Assembly (NCBI RefSeq): GCF_900111445.1
Contig: NZ_FOHE01000018.1
Coordinates: 897-64,896, forward strand
Direction of reading: 5' to 3'
Length of the DNA: 64,000 nt
Origin: Oceanobacillus limi
GTDB taxonomy: Bacteria; Bacillota; Bacilli; Bacillales; Amphibacillaceae
Numbering within the stretch: position 1 is the first letter of the stretch; each line of letters begins with the position of its first letter. The notes beneath the pieces are model-generated. The model worked only from the letters and a program-made list of their open reading frames with translations. It was not told the DNA's origin and did no database searches. Shown here piece by piece: positions 1-8,842 of the stretch. Both the position numbers and the translations under genes were made by a program.

Positions 1-72
1 TTCCGCTATTTCTAGTAAATCGCTAGCTTGGTGGCCGTATGTGGATCCTCATTCCGCTATTTCCAGTAAATC
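1..72. repeat. Two copies of a 21-bp repeat at the window edge
   Basis: A 21-base sequence beginning TTCCGCTATTTC is present at 1-21 and again at 52-72 with one mismatch, so the period is 51 bases. The window starts inside the first copy, so more copies may lie to the left. A related stretch (TCCGCTATTTCC) occurs near 8642. The repeats sit beside a broken sigma-factor gene and may mark a rearrangement point. Confidence 0.6.
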
Positions 73-98
73 AGTTGTTTAGATCGTGTTTGCTTCAC

Positions 99-209
99 TC
101 ATTCCACCATTTGATTTCCAGAAAAACTAACCAGAAACCGATATACATCCAAATAATACATCTGGTAGATATCGCTTATACGCTCTTCCATGCTATCTTC
201 ATCAATCAT
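99..209 (-). pseudogene. N-terminal stub of an ECF RNA polymerase sigma factor
   Basis: The ATG at 209 follows a GGGGGGAGCG ribosome binding site and opens a 36-residue frame. The segment YQMYYLDVYRFLVSFSGN matches the start of sigma region 2 in ECF sigma factors. The frame stops exactly where the acidic AEDL-type segment should follow, and the DNA beyond is the 21-bp repeat. Regions 2.3-2.4 and 4 are absent, so it cannot act as a sigma factor. The assignment rests on a short match but the pattern is characteristic. Confidence 0.6.
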
Positions 210-353
210 CGCGCTCCCCCCATATTCGTTTGAGGTGCATGAAAATTTCCACATTGAAAAACTTCTTTCGCCACAAGGCTGCACAATCCCTTTATTCTAC
301 TAGCAAATTTTTAATATTAAAAAATTACAGATGAATAACAAATTAGTGCTATT

Positions 354-390
354 AGTAAGCGTTTTCATTAGATGATAACGGTGATATATT
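354..390 (+). promoter_or_regulatory. Promoter with overlapping CcpA (cre) site for the sugar importer
   Basis: AGTAAGCGTTTTCA at 354-367 matches the cre consensus TGTAANCGNTNWCA at all fixed positions except the first. It overlaps a possible -35 (TTTTCA, 362-367), which stands 17 bases before a -10 (TATATT, 385-390). This geometry predicts catabolite repression of the downstream transporter by CcpA. Confidence 0.6.
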
Positions 391-432
391 TTTTCTATAA
401 GATAAAAATTTTCAAAAAAGGGGTTTGAGAAG

Positions 433-1533
433 ATGAAAAAAGGATTAAGATTATTTTCCATGTTATTTGTTGCAATCATGACTGTTCTTCTTATTTCAGC
501 ATGTAGCAGTGGAGGAGAAGTAAGTGTTGGAATTGTATTACCGACAAAGGATGAACCTAGATGGGTTCAGGATGAAGAACGATTTAAAGAGGCATTAGAG
601 GATTCCGATTATACTACTGAAATTTTATTCAGCCAAGGATCTTCTGCGAAGGAAAAAGAAAATATCGAAACATTAATTAATAAAGGAATTGATGTATTAA
701 TTGTTGCTCCACATGATGCAGGAGCAGCAGGTGCTGGGGTTGAATTAGCAAAAGAAGAAGGAATAACAGTTATATCTTATGACCGCTTGATTACCGATAC
801 AGATGCGGTTGATTACTATGTGACCTTTGACAGTATTGCCGTAGGGGAAGCACAAGGACAATATTTAATTGATAATGCAGAAGGAACTGGCAACCCACTA
901 TATCTATATGCTGGTGCTGCTTCGGATAATAATGCATTCTTATTCTTCGAAGGTGCATGGAATGTACTTCAACCTAAAATTGCAGATGGCACGTTTGTCA
1001 TTGCTAACTCAAGTGAGGCAGAAGCATTACAGGATAAAGCAGAATTAACGCGTGATGAGTTAGGTAAGATCTTGGGTCAGGTTACAACAGAATGGGATCC
1101 AAACGAAGCAAAAAACAAAGCACAAACACATCTAACAGCAGTAGGTGCTGATCTTAAAGGAGACGTATCCATCCTTGCACCTAATGATGGAACAGCTCGT
1201 TCCATTGCAGACGTATTTGCTTCCGATGGGGAAGTAACGAATTATGTGGTTACTGGACAAGATGCGGAAAAAGCATCCATCCAATATGTAATTGATGGCA
1301 AGCAATCGATGACAGTTTTCAAAGACGTTCGTACACTAGTTGAAGATGCAATGGGAATGGCTGTTGATGTTCTTGATGGCGACACACCAGAGACAACTGG
1401 TTCCTATGACAATGGTTCTATTGATGTAAAAGCAAAACAAACGGATGTCATTGTTGTGGATCAAGAAAACGTTCAGAGTGAGCTAATTGATTCTGGCTAC
1501 TATGAAGCAGACGAATTTGAAGGATTAGATTAA
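433..1533 (+). CDS. chvE: Multiple-monosaccharide ABC importer, substrate-binding lipoprotein
   Basis: A 366-residue lipoprotein. The N-terminus has a positive start, a hydrophobic stretch and the lipobox LISAC, so it should be anchored outside the membrane. The mature part is a periplasmic-binding-protein-like sugar receptor of the ChvE family (xylose, glucose, arabinose and related sugars), with the opening VGIVLPTKDEPRW and the TGQDAEKASIQYV segment near the C-terminus. It is first in a three-gene set with an ATPase and a permease of the same subfamily. A cre site over its promoter and a strong hairpin just after its stop suggest glucose repression and a higher mRNA level for the receptor than for the membrane parts. 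The family is clear; the exact sugar is not. Confidence 0.88.
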   Translation: MKKGLRLFSMLFVAIMTVLLISACSSGGEVSVGIVLPTKDEPRWVQDEERFKEALEDSDYTTEILFSQGSSAKEKENIETLINKGIDVLIVAPHDAGAAGAGVELAKEEGITVISYDRLITDTDAVDYYVTFDSIAVGEAQGQYLIDNAEGTGNPLYLYAGAASDNNAFLFFEGAWNVLQPKIADGTFVIANSSEAEALQDKAELTRDELGKILGQVTTEWDPNEAKNKAQTHLTAVGADLKGDVSILAPNDGTARSIADVFASDGEVTNYVVTGQDAEKASIQYVIDGKQSMTVFKDVRTLVEDAMGMAVDVLDGDTPETTGSYDNGSIDVKAKQTDVIVVDQENVQSELIDSGYYEADEFEGLD

Positions 1534-1542
1534 TAGCTTTTA

Positions 1543-1578
1543 CGTAATAGTGTTAGATATTCGTCTAACACTATTACG
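1543..1578 (+). promoter_or_regulatory. Perfect 15-bp intercistronic hairpin
   Basis: CGTAATAGTGTTAGA (1543-1557) is perfectly complementary to 1564-1578 across a 6-base loop. No T-tract follows, so it is more likely an mRNA-stabilising or partial-termination element that raises the binding protein over the ATPase and permease. Confidence 0.7.
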
Positions 1579-1613
1579 CCATTGTAAAGCGTTCGGGTTA
1601 AGGAGGCATACCG

Positions 1614-3134
1614 ATGAGCGAATCTATTTTGGAAATGAAGCAGATATCGAAAGAATTTACAGGTGTCAAAGCGCTCTCTAATGTCAATTTTAAAGTGGAA
1701 AAAGGAGAAATTCATTGTCTAGTGGGAGAAAATGGTGCCGGTAAATCGACATTGATGAAAGTGCTTAGCGGTGTTTATCCCTATGGGAATTACGAGGGAG
1801 ACATTGTGTTTGATGGTAGTGTTCAGCGTTTTAACAAAATCAATGATAGTGTCGATGCAGGAATTGCGATTATTTATCAGGAGCTGGCACTTTTTCCTGA
1901 TCTAGCTGTCTATGAAAATATCTATATCGGAAATGAAATACAAAAAGGTGGCGTACTGGACTGGAATAAAGCTATCGATGATTCGAGAAAAATGCTAGAA
2001 AAAGTGAATTTAAAAGTAAATCCAGAAGTTTTAATTAAAGATTTAGGTGTAGGGAAACAACAATTAGTCGAAATTGCAAAAGCATTGAGTAAAGAGGTCA
2101 AGCTACTTATTTTGGATGAGCCGACTGCGGCACTTAATGAAGATGACAGTGAAAACCTTTTGAATCTACTACGTGAGTTGAAAAAGCAAGGGATTACGTG
2201 CATCATGATCTCGCACAAGCTGAAAGAGGTTATTGCAATTGCCGATAAAGCAACGGTAATACGTGATGGTGAAACGATTTGCACGTTAGATGGTTCGAAA
2301 GGAGAAATTACCGAAGCTGCGATTATTAAAAACATGGTCGGTCGAGAAATTGAGGATATTTATCCGAAGCGGGCGAAGAAGGAATTTGGTGACAAAGTTC
2401 TGGAATTGGTTAACTGGTCTGCATATGCACCACAGCTTGGTCGATATGTAGCAAAAGATGTTAATTTCAATGTACGAAAAGGGGAAATTGTTGGTTTAGC
2501 TGGTCTAATGGGGGCTGGAAGAACAGAGCTAGCCCGCAGTATTTTTGGGAATTCGGAGTCTTATAAATTAGCTGGGGATTTATTTGTTCATGGCAAGCCA
2601 GCAAAATTGAAGCATACAAGCGATGCGATTAAAGCAGGAATTGCTTATGTAACCGAAGATAGAAAGGGAGACGGATTGTTTTTATTACAGGATATCAAAA
2701 ATAATATATCCGTCGGGAATCTTTCTGGCATTTCCTCACGTGGTGTCGTCAATGAAAATGAAGAAATAAAAATTGCGGAAGAATACAAAGAATCATTAAC
2801 GATTAAGACACCGAATATCCAGCAACTTGTTGGTAATTTAAGTGGTGGGAATCAGCAAAAGGTTTCGTTAGGAAAATGGCTATTCGTCAGTCCGAAGCTA
2901 TTAATACTAGATGAACCAACACGAGGAATTGACGTTGGTGCTAAATTCGAGATTTATTCCGTTATGAATGAGCTAATTGAAGCAGGGATGAGCATCATAA
3001 TGATTTCATCAGAGCTCGGTGAGGTATTAGGAATGAGTGACCGGGTTTATGTCATGGCAGAAGGTGAGATCAAAGGTGAGTTGTCATCAGAGGAAGCAGA
3101 CCAAGAAAAGATTATGCAACTTGCAACGCAATAG
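1614..3134 (+). CDS. mmsA: Multiple-monosaccharide ABC importer, double ATPase subunit
   Basis: A 506-residue sugar-importer ATPase of the MmsA/GguA/XylG type with two nucleotide-binding domains. Domain 1 has a full Walker A GENGAGKST at residues 38-46 and Walker B LLILDEPTAA. Domain 2 has the degenerate GLMGAGRTE loop typical of monosaccharide ATPases, a signature LSGGNQQKV and LLILDEPTRGID. It energises uptake of the sugar delivered by the upstream lipoprotein. The ATG follows AAGGAGG with good spacing. It lies 80 bases after the receptor gene and 13 bases before the permease, so the three are one operon. Confidence 0.9.
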   Translation: MSESILEMKQISKEFTGVKALSNVNFKVEKGEIHCLVGENGAGKSTLMKVLSGVYPYGNYEGDIVFDGSVQRFNKINDSVDAGIAIIYQELALFPDLAVYENIYIGNEIQKGGVLDWNKAIDDSRKMLEKVNLKVNPEVLIKDLGVGKQQLVEIAKALSKEVKLLILDEPTAALNEDDSENLLNLLRELKKQGITCIMISHKLKEVIAIADKATVIRDGETICTLDGSKGEITEAAIIKNMVGREIEDIYPKRAKKEFGDKVLELVNWSAYAPQLGRYVAKDVNFNVRKGEIVGLAGLMGAGRTELARSIFGNSESYKLAGDLFVHGKPAKLKHTSDAIKAGIAYVTEDRKGDGLFLLQDIKNNISVGNLSGISSRGVVNENEEIKIAEEYKESLTIKTPNIQQLVGNLSGGNQQKVSLGKWLFVSPKLLILDEPTRGIDVGAKFEIYSVMNELIEAGMSIIMISSELGEVLGMSDRVYVMAEGEIKGELSSEEADQEKIMQLATQ

Positions 3135-3147
3135 GAGGTAGAGCTTA

Positions 3148-4323
3148 ATGAGATTGTTCAATGAAGCGAAGCAACTAATTAAGGAGAACATTCGAGATTA
3201 TGGGATGTACATAGCCTTAATTATTATCATGATTACATTTACGATTCTTACAAATGGACTATTTATGTCTTCCCGAAATATTAGTAATCTACTCGATTCA
3301 GCAGGATATATTGCTGTGTTGGCAGTCGGTGTGATGCTGGTTATTGTCATCCGTCATATTGATTTATCAATTGGATTTTTAGCCGGTTTTCTCGGTGCGA
3401 TTGCAGCCATATTATTGATGTATGTTGGATTACCGGTGTATATTGTTATTCCTATTATTTTGATTCTAGGAATTTGTGCCGGATCTGTTACCGGGTTTTT
3501 AGTAGCAAAAGTAGGAATACCTGCTTTCGTTGCCACACTAGCTGGTTGGCTTATTTACCGAGGAGCAATCCTGTTAGCGACTGAAAAGTCAGGTACCATT
3601 GTTGTGGAAAATGAAGCGTTTAATGCGATCGGTAATGGATATATTCCATCGATCGCCCAAGTAGGTGGCCTTCATTTGCTTTCGTTAATTGTGGGTGCTT
3701 TGGGAATCATCTTTTATATTTATAGTGCGGTAAAGAATCGTAGAAATAAGATCAAATATAATTTTGAAGTCGTATCGAAAGAAATTTTTATAATCCAGTT
3801 GGTATTTGTTTCAGCAATTATTGCCTATATTACGTGGCTCTTAGCCGGGTATAATGGCTTCTCTTGGACCGTAATGATTATTTTACTTGTTGTGTTTGTC
3901 TATCATTTTATTACAACCAAGACGGTCATCGGAAGGCATATTTATGCGGTCGGTAGTAACCCAGAAGCAGCACATTTAAGCGGTATCAATGTAAAGAAAA
4001 TCACGTTCCTTGTATTTGGTTCAATGGGGATGCTGTCAGCCCTTTCAGGTATTTTATTCACATCACGCCTGCAATCGGCTACAACCACAGCGGGTACGTT
4101 ATTTGAACTCGATGCCATTGCAGCAGCCTTCGTAGGGGGTGTTTCTGCTGCAGGTGGAGTTGGTAAAGTTACCGGAGCCGTGATCGGAGCGGTTGTAATG
4201 GCTACCCTAACCAACGGAATGAACTTGATGGGTGTCGGTATTGCACCACAGTATATTATACGTGGTGGCGTACTTGCCTTAGCTGTTATTTTTGATGTAA
4301 TGACTCGTAGACAGAGGGCTTAA
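3148..4323 (+). CDS. mmsB: Multiple-monosaccharide ABC importer, permease
   Basis: A 391-residue integral membrane protein with many hydrophobic segments, of the GguB/MmsB subfamily of the branched-chain/monosaccharide permease superfamily. The conserved block VGSNPEAAHLSGINV and the following transmembrane region FELDAIAAAFVGGVSAAGG are typical. A longer loop around residue 195 is rich in Lys and Arg and is normal for this subfamily. It forms the membrane channel for the ATPase encoded 13 bases upstream. AGGAGG precedes the ATG. A terminator follows at 4409. Confidence 0.9.
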   Translation: MRLFNEAKQLIKENIRDYGMYIALIIIMITFTILTNGLFMSSRNISNLLDSAGYIAVLAVGVMLVIVIRHIDLSIGFLAGFLGAIAAILLMYVGLPVYIVIPIILILGICAGSVTGFLVAKVGIPAFVATLAGWLIYRGAILLATEKSGTIVVENEAFNAIGNGYIPSIAQVGGLHLLSLIVGALGIIFYIYSAVKNRRNKIKYNFEVVSKEIFIIQLVFVSAIIAYITWLLAGYNGFSWTVMIILLVVFVYHFITTKTVIGRHIYAVGSNPEAAHLSGINVKKITFLVFGSMGMLSALSGILFTSRLQSATTTAGTLFELDAIAAAFVGGVSAAGGVGKVTGAVIGAVVMATLTNGMNLMGVGIAPQYIIRGGVLALAVIFDVMTRRQRA

Positions 4324-4408
4324 TTTATTTGAAGGAAGTTTATTAGATAGAGAGAAATTGTGTAGTTTAAAAGAAGTAACTATTTTAGTGTTTATAGTTA
4401 GTAATAGT

Positions 4409-4438
4409 AAAATGACCAACAATTTGTTGGTCATTTTT
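4409..4438 (+). terminator. Rho-independent terminator of the sugar importer operon
   Basis: AATGACCAACA (4411-4421) pairs with TGTTGGTCATT (4425-4435), and flanking A and T tracts extend the stem and give the U-run. Confidence 0.85.
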
Positions 4439-4535
4439 GTTGGGATGAAAGAATTGTACTTAAAGATGCCAAAGAATTTATGGTTATGATTCATGTTTTC
4501 ACGTCCTCTACTTTTTCGACAGGCTAATACCTGTT

Positions 4536-5282
4536 TTACTCATCTGCAGTACCCAACGTCATTCCGCCATCAACTACAATTTCTGTACCCGTGCAATAAG
4601 AGCTTTCATCAGAGGCTAGAAATGCTATAGCCCGAGCAATTTCAATTGGTTGTCCAATACGTCCGAGTGGTACAGAGTCGTAAAAAGTTGGAACATCATT
4701 GCCTTGAGTTGCCATTTCTGTTTCGATACCACCCGGATGGACCATATTAACCCGAATTCCTTTTGAACCTAATTCAATAGCTGCAGCTTTTGACATTGCA
4801 ACTACAGATGCTTTCGTTGCAGCATATGCAGAAGATTTGCTAATTGGTGCAAAGGCAGAAATAGATACGTTATTTATAATCGAGCCCTTTTGCTGCTTTT
4901 CCATTTGCGGAATAACTGCTTGCATCCCCATAAATACTCCAATTTGATTCACATGAATTAACTGTTGGTAATCATCCAGCGAAGTATCTGTAAATGGTTT
5001 ACGTATTAAATGGCCAGCATTATTTACTAACACATCTATCCGATGGAATCTTTTTGTTATCATATCGACTGCTAATTTCCATTCTAATTCTTTTGTGACA
5101 TCTAACTTTACCGGGAAGGCTTGATCTTCTCCAATTTCCTTAGCCACTGCTTTAGCTTCATCATAGTTCCGAGCACCGACTCCCACCATTGCTCCTAATG
5201 TGGCAAGGTGCTGAGCAATCGCTTTTCCCTGCCCTCTATTAGCTCCAGTAATAAGAATGACATGATTCTTCAAGTTCGGCAT
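4536..5282 (-). CDS. Short-chain dehydrogenase/reductase
   Basis: A 248-residue classical SDR. It shows the cofactor motif TGANRGQG at residues 12-19, the NNAG motif, a catalytic Ser in the SAFAPISKSS region, YAATK as the Tyr/Lys pair, and the C-terminal TGTEIVVDGGMTLG block. The start was set at 5282 because AAAGGAGTG lies just upstream; a more distal ATG (5318) has no ribosome binding site. It would reduce a carbonyl or oxidise an alcohol with NAD(P). Its substrate cannot be read from the sequence. It stands alone, convergent with the sugar importer and divergent from the PadR locus. Confidence 0.8.
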   Translation of the reverse strand: MPNLKNHVILITGANRGQGKAIAQHLATLGAMVGVGARNYDEAKAVAKEIGEDQAFPVKLDVTKELEWKLAVDMITKRFHRIDVLVNNAGHLIRKPFTDTSLDDYQQLIHVNQIGVFMGMQAVIPQMEKQQKGSIINNVSISAFAPISKSSAYAATKASVVAMSKAAAIELGSKGIRVNMVHPGGIETEMATQGNDVPTFYDSVPLGRIGQPIEIARAIAFLASDESSYCTGTEIVVDGGMTLGTADE

Positions 5283-5469
5283 ATACTCACTCCTTTGGTA
5301 ATTATACAAAGCTGGCATCGAACATTTCAGTATATTTAAAGATTAGAATTTATTGATAAGTTGCAACTTTAATCGATTATTACGTAGTTGACTTACGTGG
5401 TCAAGAATTGAAGGATAAATGGCTCAATTGACGAATTAGTTTGTTCTTGACAATCAACACTATTCTGCG

Positions 5470-5537
5470 ATACTATATACCAGTAATAAGTAATACTAAA
5501 TACCAGTCATACTAAATACCTATGGTACAGAATACTA
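5470..5537 (+). promoter_or_regulatory. Four ATACTA repeats before padR, likely PadR operator
   Basis: ATACTA occurs at 5470, 5493, 5509 and 5532, giving spacings of 23, 16 and 23 bases. The copies lie in longer repeats of ATACTAWATACCAGT. The 15-mer TACCAGTCATACTAA (5501-5515) recurs at 6471-6485 upstream of the ABC exporter, which supports one regulator for both transcripts. Confidence 0.6.
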
Positions 5538-5573
5538 AAAAATATGGTGAAACACAAATGAGGAGGTGGTTAG

Positions 5574-5912
5574 TTGGAACATATCACAGAAATGCTGAAA
5601 GGGGTTTTGGAGGGATGTGTGCTTGAGATCATTAGCCGTGGCGAAACATATGGCTATGAAATCACGCAGCATTTGCGAGAGCTTGGCTTCACTGATGTCG
5701 TTGAAGGCACAGTATATACAATAACGATGCGACTTGAGAAACACAATCTGGTGGACATTGAAAAAAAGCGATCCACCGTAGGGCCGCCGAGAAAATTTTA
5801 CACACTAAACGAAGCAGGAAAAGAGAAACTCGACACTTTTTGGGAAAAATGGGATTTCGTCTCAAACAAAATAAACGAACTTAAATCAAAAGAAATCAAA
5901 AGGAGAGGGTAA
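5574..5912 (+). CDS. PadR-family transcriptional repressor
   Basis: A 112-residue winged-helix protein. The pattern [20 protein letters not shown], then [11 protein letters not shown], then [13 protein letters not shown] is diagnostic of the PadR family, with a short C-terminal dimerisation helix. The start is TTG, fixed by AGGAGGTGG at 5561-5569. One base separates its stop from the next gene, so the pair is co-transcribed. PadR proteins of this type usually sense a drug or cell-envelope stress and repress themselves and an exporter, which fits the downstream ABC genes and the shared operator motifs. Confidence 0.87.
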   Translation: MEHITEMLKGVLEGCVLEIISRGETYGYEITQHLRELGFTDVVEGTVYTITMRLEKHNLVDIEKKRSTVGPPRKFYTLNEAGKEKLDTFWEKWDFVSNKINELKSKEIKRRG

Positions 5913-5913
5913 C

Positions 5914-6252
5914 ATGAGTTTTATAGAAAAAATTATTGGAAGTTTAGCTGATAAGCGAGAGTGGAAGGCGATGGAGGCGCGTGCGAAGGAACTTCCAAGT
6001 GAATACCGCAACGCTTACAACGCTATCCAAAAGTATATGTGGACTGCTGGTGGTCCCACCGACTGGAAGGACATCAGCCGTATCTTTAATGGCATTCTCG
6101 ATCTGTTTGAGGAAGGTGCAGCAGAAGGTAAGAAAGTCACTGACCTCACGGGTGAAGACGTGGCAGCTTTTTGTGATGAACTAGTGAGGGACGCGAAAAC
6201 TTGGAAGGATAAATATCGTACGAAGTTGAACGATAAGATTGGTCGTGACTAA
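5914..6252 (+). CDS. DUF1048 protein, partner of PadR
   Basis: A 112-residue soluble, helical protein of the DUF1048 family, recognisable from [14 protein letters not shown] and the following Trp-rich stretch. Members are commonly encoded directly after padR-type regulators and near DrrA-type ABC exporters, as here. No enzymatic motif or membrane segment is visible, and its biochemical role is not known to me; a helper or effector protein for the regulator is inference. It starts one base after padR with AAGGAGAGGG upstream. Confidence 0.8.
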   Translation: MSFIEKIIGSLADKREWKAMEARAKELPSEYRNAYNAIQKYMWTAGGPTDWKDISRIFNGILDLFEEGAAEGKKVTDLTGEDVAAFCDELVRDAKTWKDKYRTKLNDKIGRD

Positions 6253-6392
6253 TAATCTAGTGGGTTTTCAACTAAAAAGAAACGAACAAGGTAATTCCCA
6301 ATTGTTGTTTATGCCCTGGACTTATTTTAATAGTGAATATCTAAATCAGGGTATCATGAAGGATCGAACAGGAATTTCAATAGATCATACCT

Positions 6393-6445
6393 ACTGAATA
6401 GCTGGTTAACATGTGAATTGTCACCTTACTATTCAGTTTTATTTT
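6393..6445 (+). terminator. Likely terminator after the padR-DUF1048 pair
   Basis: ACTGAATAG (6393-6401) pairs with CTATTCAGT (6429-6437). A nested GTGA-ATTG-TCAC hairpin lies inside and a T-rich run follows. Confidence 0.6.
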
Positions 6446-6453
6446 TAACTCAG

Positions 6454-6484
6454 TAGTATGTAATACAGATTACCAGTCATACTA
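6454..6484 (+). promoter_or_regulatory. Inverted repeat, likely PadR operator of the ABC exporter
   Basis: TAGTATG (6454-6460) and CATACTA (6478-6484) form a perfect 7-bp inverted repeat with 17 bases between. The right arm lies in the 15-mer shared with the padR promoter. Confidence 0.6.
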
Positions 6485-6618
6485 AGTAGCTTGAAAAAGT
6501 AATGTAAATCTGCAAGGGGGATCCTTGTCTAATGGTGAAAAACCAGCTTGTTTTCAGAAAAAGACCCAAATCTTCGGAAAGTAGCCTTGCTACGCATTTT
6601 ATAAGGAGGAAAAAATAG

Positions 6619-7392
6619 ATGAGCAATGCAGCGATTTCTATAAAAGGATTAACAAAATCATTTAAAGACAAGGAAGTCCTAAAGGGGGTGGATGTTGAAG
6701 TACGGCGTGGTGAAATTTTCGCACTACTGGGTTCAAATGGAGCGGGCAAGACAACGACAGTCAATATCCTTTCCACGCTGATGAAGCCAGACGGTGGTGA
6801 GGTGAGTGTTTGCGACTTTGATGTTCAGCGTAAACCGGATCATGTTCGTAAAAGTATCAGTCTTACAGGACAATTTGCAGCTTTAGATGGCATGCAAACT
6901 GGGCGGGAAAATTTGATAATGGTCGCCAAGTTGCGGGGAGTTTCCAATCCAGCTCAAGTTGCTGACAATCTGCTTGCAAAATTCAGTCTGACCGATGCAG
7001 CCAACCGCCGTGCAGACAATTATTCTGGCGGGATGAAACGCCGGCTCGATATCGCCATGAGCCTGATAGGGAATCCAGCAGTCATTTTTCTCGATGAACC
7101 AACCACAGGGCTTGACCCAGAAGCGCGGAAGGAAGTATGGGGGACCGTCAAGGAGCTTGCTGGTGGTGGAACAACCATTTTGCTTACGACGCAGTATCTG
7201 GAGGAAGCCGAACAACTGGCTGAGCGTATTGCTATACTGCATGATGGAAAAATCATCACGACTGGTACTCTTACCGAACTAAAGGAGATGTTCCCGCCAA
7301 CGAAAGTGGAATACATTGAAAAACAGCCGACGTTGGAGGAAATTTTCCTCGAAATCATTAGCAAAAAAGGAGGAGATGTAAATGAAAAGTAA
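6619..7392 (+). CDS. DrrA-type ABC exporter, ATP-binding subunit
   Basis: A 257-residue ATPase with Walker A GSNGAGKTT at residues 38-46, the DrrA-like Q-loop segment LTGQFAALDGMQTGREN, signature YSGGMKRRLDIA, Walker B VIFLDEPTTGLDP and switch His in LLTTQYLEEAE. It belongs to the daunorubicin/polyketide resistance subfamily that powers export of hydrophobic drugs or lipids. It is shorter than typical DrrA (about 310-330 residues), lacking most of the C-terminal extension. ATG follows AAGGAGG. Its 3' end overlaps the permease gene by 11 bases, indicating translational coupling. Confidence 0.87.
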   Translation: MSNAAISIKGLTKSFKDKEVLKGVDVEVRRGEIFALLGSNGAGKTTTVNILSTLMKPDGGEVSVCDFDVQRKPDHVRKSISLTGQFAALDGMQTGRENLIMVAKLRGVSNPAQVADNLLAKFSLTDAANRRADNYSGGMKRRLDIAMSLIGNPAVIFLDEPTTGLDPEARKEVWGTVKELAGGGTTILLTTQYLEEAEQLAERIAILHDGKIITTGTLTELKEMFPPTKVEYIEKQPTLEEIFLEIISKKGGDVNEK

Positions 7393-8131
7393 AACAGGGG
7401 TATTATTAGGGCGTTTAATGCGCAATATCATGCGTAGTCCGGACACGATTATAACGGTGGCAATTACGCCAATTATGATGATGTTGCTATTTGTTTATGT
7501 ATTTGGTGGCGCTATAGAGACAGGGACGGTTAACTACGTCAATTATTTATTACCGGGAATCTTGCTGATTACGATCGCATCCGGCGTCGCTTACACTTCC
7601 TTACGGCTATTTACGGATGTAAAGAGCGGGTTAATGGCGCGTTTTATTACCATGCCCATCAAGCGCTCATCGGTATTGTGGGCTCACGTGTTGACCTCGC
7701 TTGTTTCCAATGCACTTACTGTCGTTGTAGTTATACTCGTTGCGCTCTTAATGGGATTTCGTTCTAACGCGGATATATTGGAATGGCTCGCAGTAGTTGG
7801 GATTCTCGGGTTGTTTACGCTGGCACTGACGTGGTTGGCGGTTATTCCTGGACTAACAGCAAGGTCTATGGAAGGGGCAACAGCATACTCGTATCCGTTG
7901 ATTTTCCTGCCTTTTATCAGTTCGGCTTTTGTCCCTACTGAAACCATGCCAAAAGTTGTTCGTGCATTTGCTGAGAACCAGCCAGTGACTTCAATCGTGA
8001 ATTCGGTTCGTGCCCTCTTGTATGAAGGAACTGTTGGCAATGACATCTGGATCGCGCTTACTTGGTGTGTTGGGATCATGTTCATCGCTTACTTGATTTC
8101 CAGTAAAGTATTTAAACGCCAGTTAGGGTAA
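7382..8131 (+). CDS. DrrB-type ABC exporter, permease subunit
   Basis: A 249-residue ABC-2 type permease with about six transmembrane segments. The N-terminal RNIMRSPDTIITVAITPIMM and the loop SSAFVPTETMPKVVRAFAENQPVT are typical of the DrrB family. It forms the exporter with the overlapping ATPase gene. AAAAGGAGGAG inside the ATPase gene serves as its ribosome binding site. The locus as a whole (PadR, DUF1048, ATPase, permease) looks like an inducible drug or peptide efflux unit; the substrate is unknown. Confidence 0.87.
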   Translation: MKSKTGVLLGRLMRNIMRSPDTIITVAITPIMMMLLFVYVFGGAIETGTVNYVNYLLPGILLITIASGVAYTSLRLFTDVKSGLMARFITMPIKRSSVLWAHVLTSLVSNALTVVVVILVALLMGFRSNADILEWLAVVGILGLFTLALTWLAVIPGLTARSMEGATAYSYPLIFLPFISSAFVPTETMPKVVRAFAENQPVTSIVNSVRALLYEGTVGNDIWIALTWCVGIMFIAYLISSKVFKRQLG

Positions 8132-8292
8132 GTACACCGTTAGTATTAACAAGCTAAAAGTCAGTCGAGTGGATTTGCTTTCACATGGAATGTCGCTTAC
8201 ATCCGGGACAACAATTAATGAAAATATGGAAACTATAAATCGACTTGATCCGTAGAGATAAAGAAGACAATTAAATATGAGGAGGATCAATA

Positions 8293-8481
8293 ATGTACGA
8301 ATACAAATTTGTTAAAATTGAACTTAATTCATGGAATAATAAACCTAAAGAAGATTATCAAGATATTATTACTAGATATGCGAAAGAGGGATGGAGATTT
8401 ATCCAAATCTTCGCTCCAGCAACGAAAGGATACGGTTCTGCTTCTCATTTTGAAATCATTTTTGAAAGATCACTTACTTAA
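8293..8481 (+). CDS. DUF4177 family small protein
   Basis: A 62-residue protein of the DUF4177 type: it opens with [10 protein letters not shown] and contains the [11 protein letters not shown] block and a FEIIFER end typical of these compact alpha/beta proteins. It has no signal or membrane segment. ATG follows TGAGGAGGATC. Function is unknown in the family. It is 160 bases after the ABC permease and could be the last gene of that transcript. Confidence 0.8.
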   Translation: MYEYKFVKIELNSWNNKPKEDYQDIITRYAKEGWRFIQIFAPATKGYGSASHFEIIFERSLT

Positions 8482-8806
8482 TGGCAGGTTTTCAGTTTTC
8501 GGATAAATTACTAGAGGGAGCTTTAATATGATAGTGGCGAACAAAACTTTTCCTGTAAAGCTCATTCGAACATATTACTGAACGGTGATGGTACGGTCTC
8601 GGACTTGGTTAACACTACTTATAGATTAGTTTCCAATTTTCTCCGCTATTTCCCTCATAAGGGACCGGTTATTTGTACCTTGCAGAAGTGGATTGAGGAG
8701 CAACCACTAATCGAGAAGTCGTACTAAATCACTTTCCGCACGAGCATAAACGGATTACTGGGAACTTCGAACGTGAAGCCGGTGTCACTTCTTGAACATT
8801 TTGTGA

Positions 8807-8842
8807 AAAGAGCAACGCTGATTGATTAGCGTTGCTCTTTAA
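8807..8842. terminator. 13-bp perfect hairpin terminator
   Basis: AAAGAGCAACGCT (8807-8819) pairs with AGCGTTGCTCTTT (8828-8840) around an 8-base loop; the A and T ends let it work in either direction. It separates the decayed interval from the hmp promoter. Confidence 0.75.

Larger units (their letters stand above)
6253..6618. other. Intergenic region: terminator, operator and promoter
   Basis: No gene is evident in these 366 bases. They hold a long stem-loop followed by a T-rich tract (6393-6445) and an inverted repeat resembling the padR operator (6454-6484). A ribosome binding site ATAAGGAGG stands just before the ABC ATPase gene. Confidence 0.6.

Noticed and set aside
1922-2335. 137-codon open frame on the minus strand
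   Set aside because: It lies wholly inside mmsA, has no ribosome binding site and no family resemblance; it mirrors the codon bias of the real gene.
7684-8085. 133-codon minus-strand frame
   Set aside because: It is opposite the ABC permease, whose domain and overlap with the ATPase are clear.
8132-8292. Open frame after the ABC permease (43 codons without a start)
   Set aside because: No start codon, no ribosome binding site and no recognisable protein.
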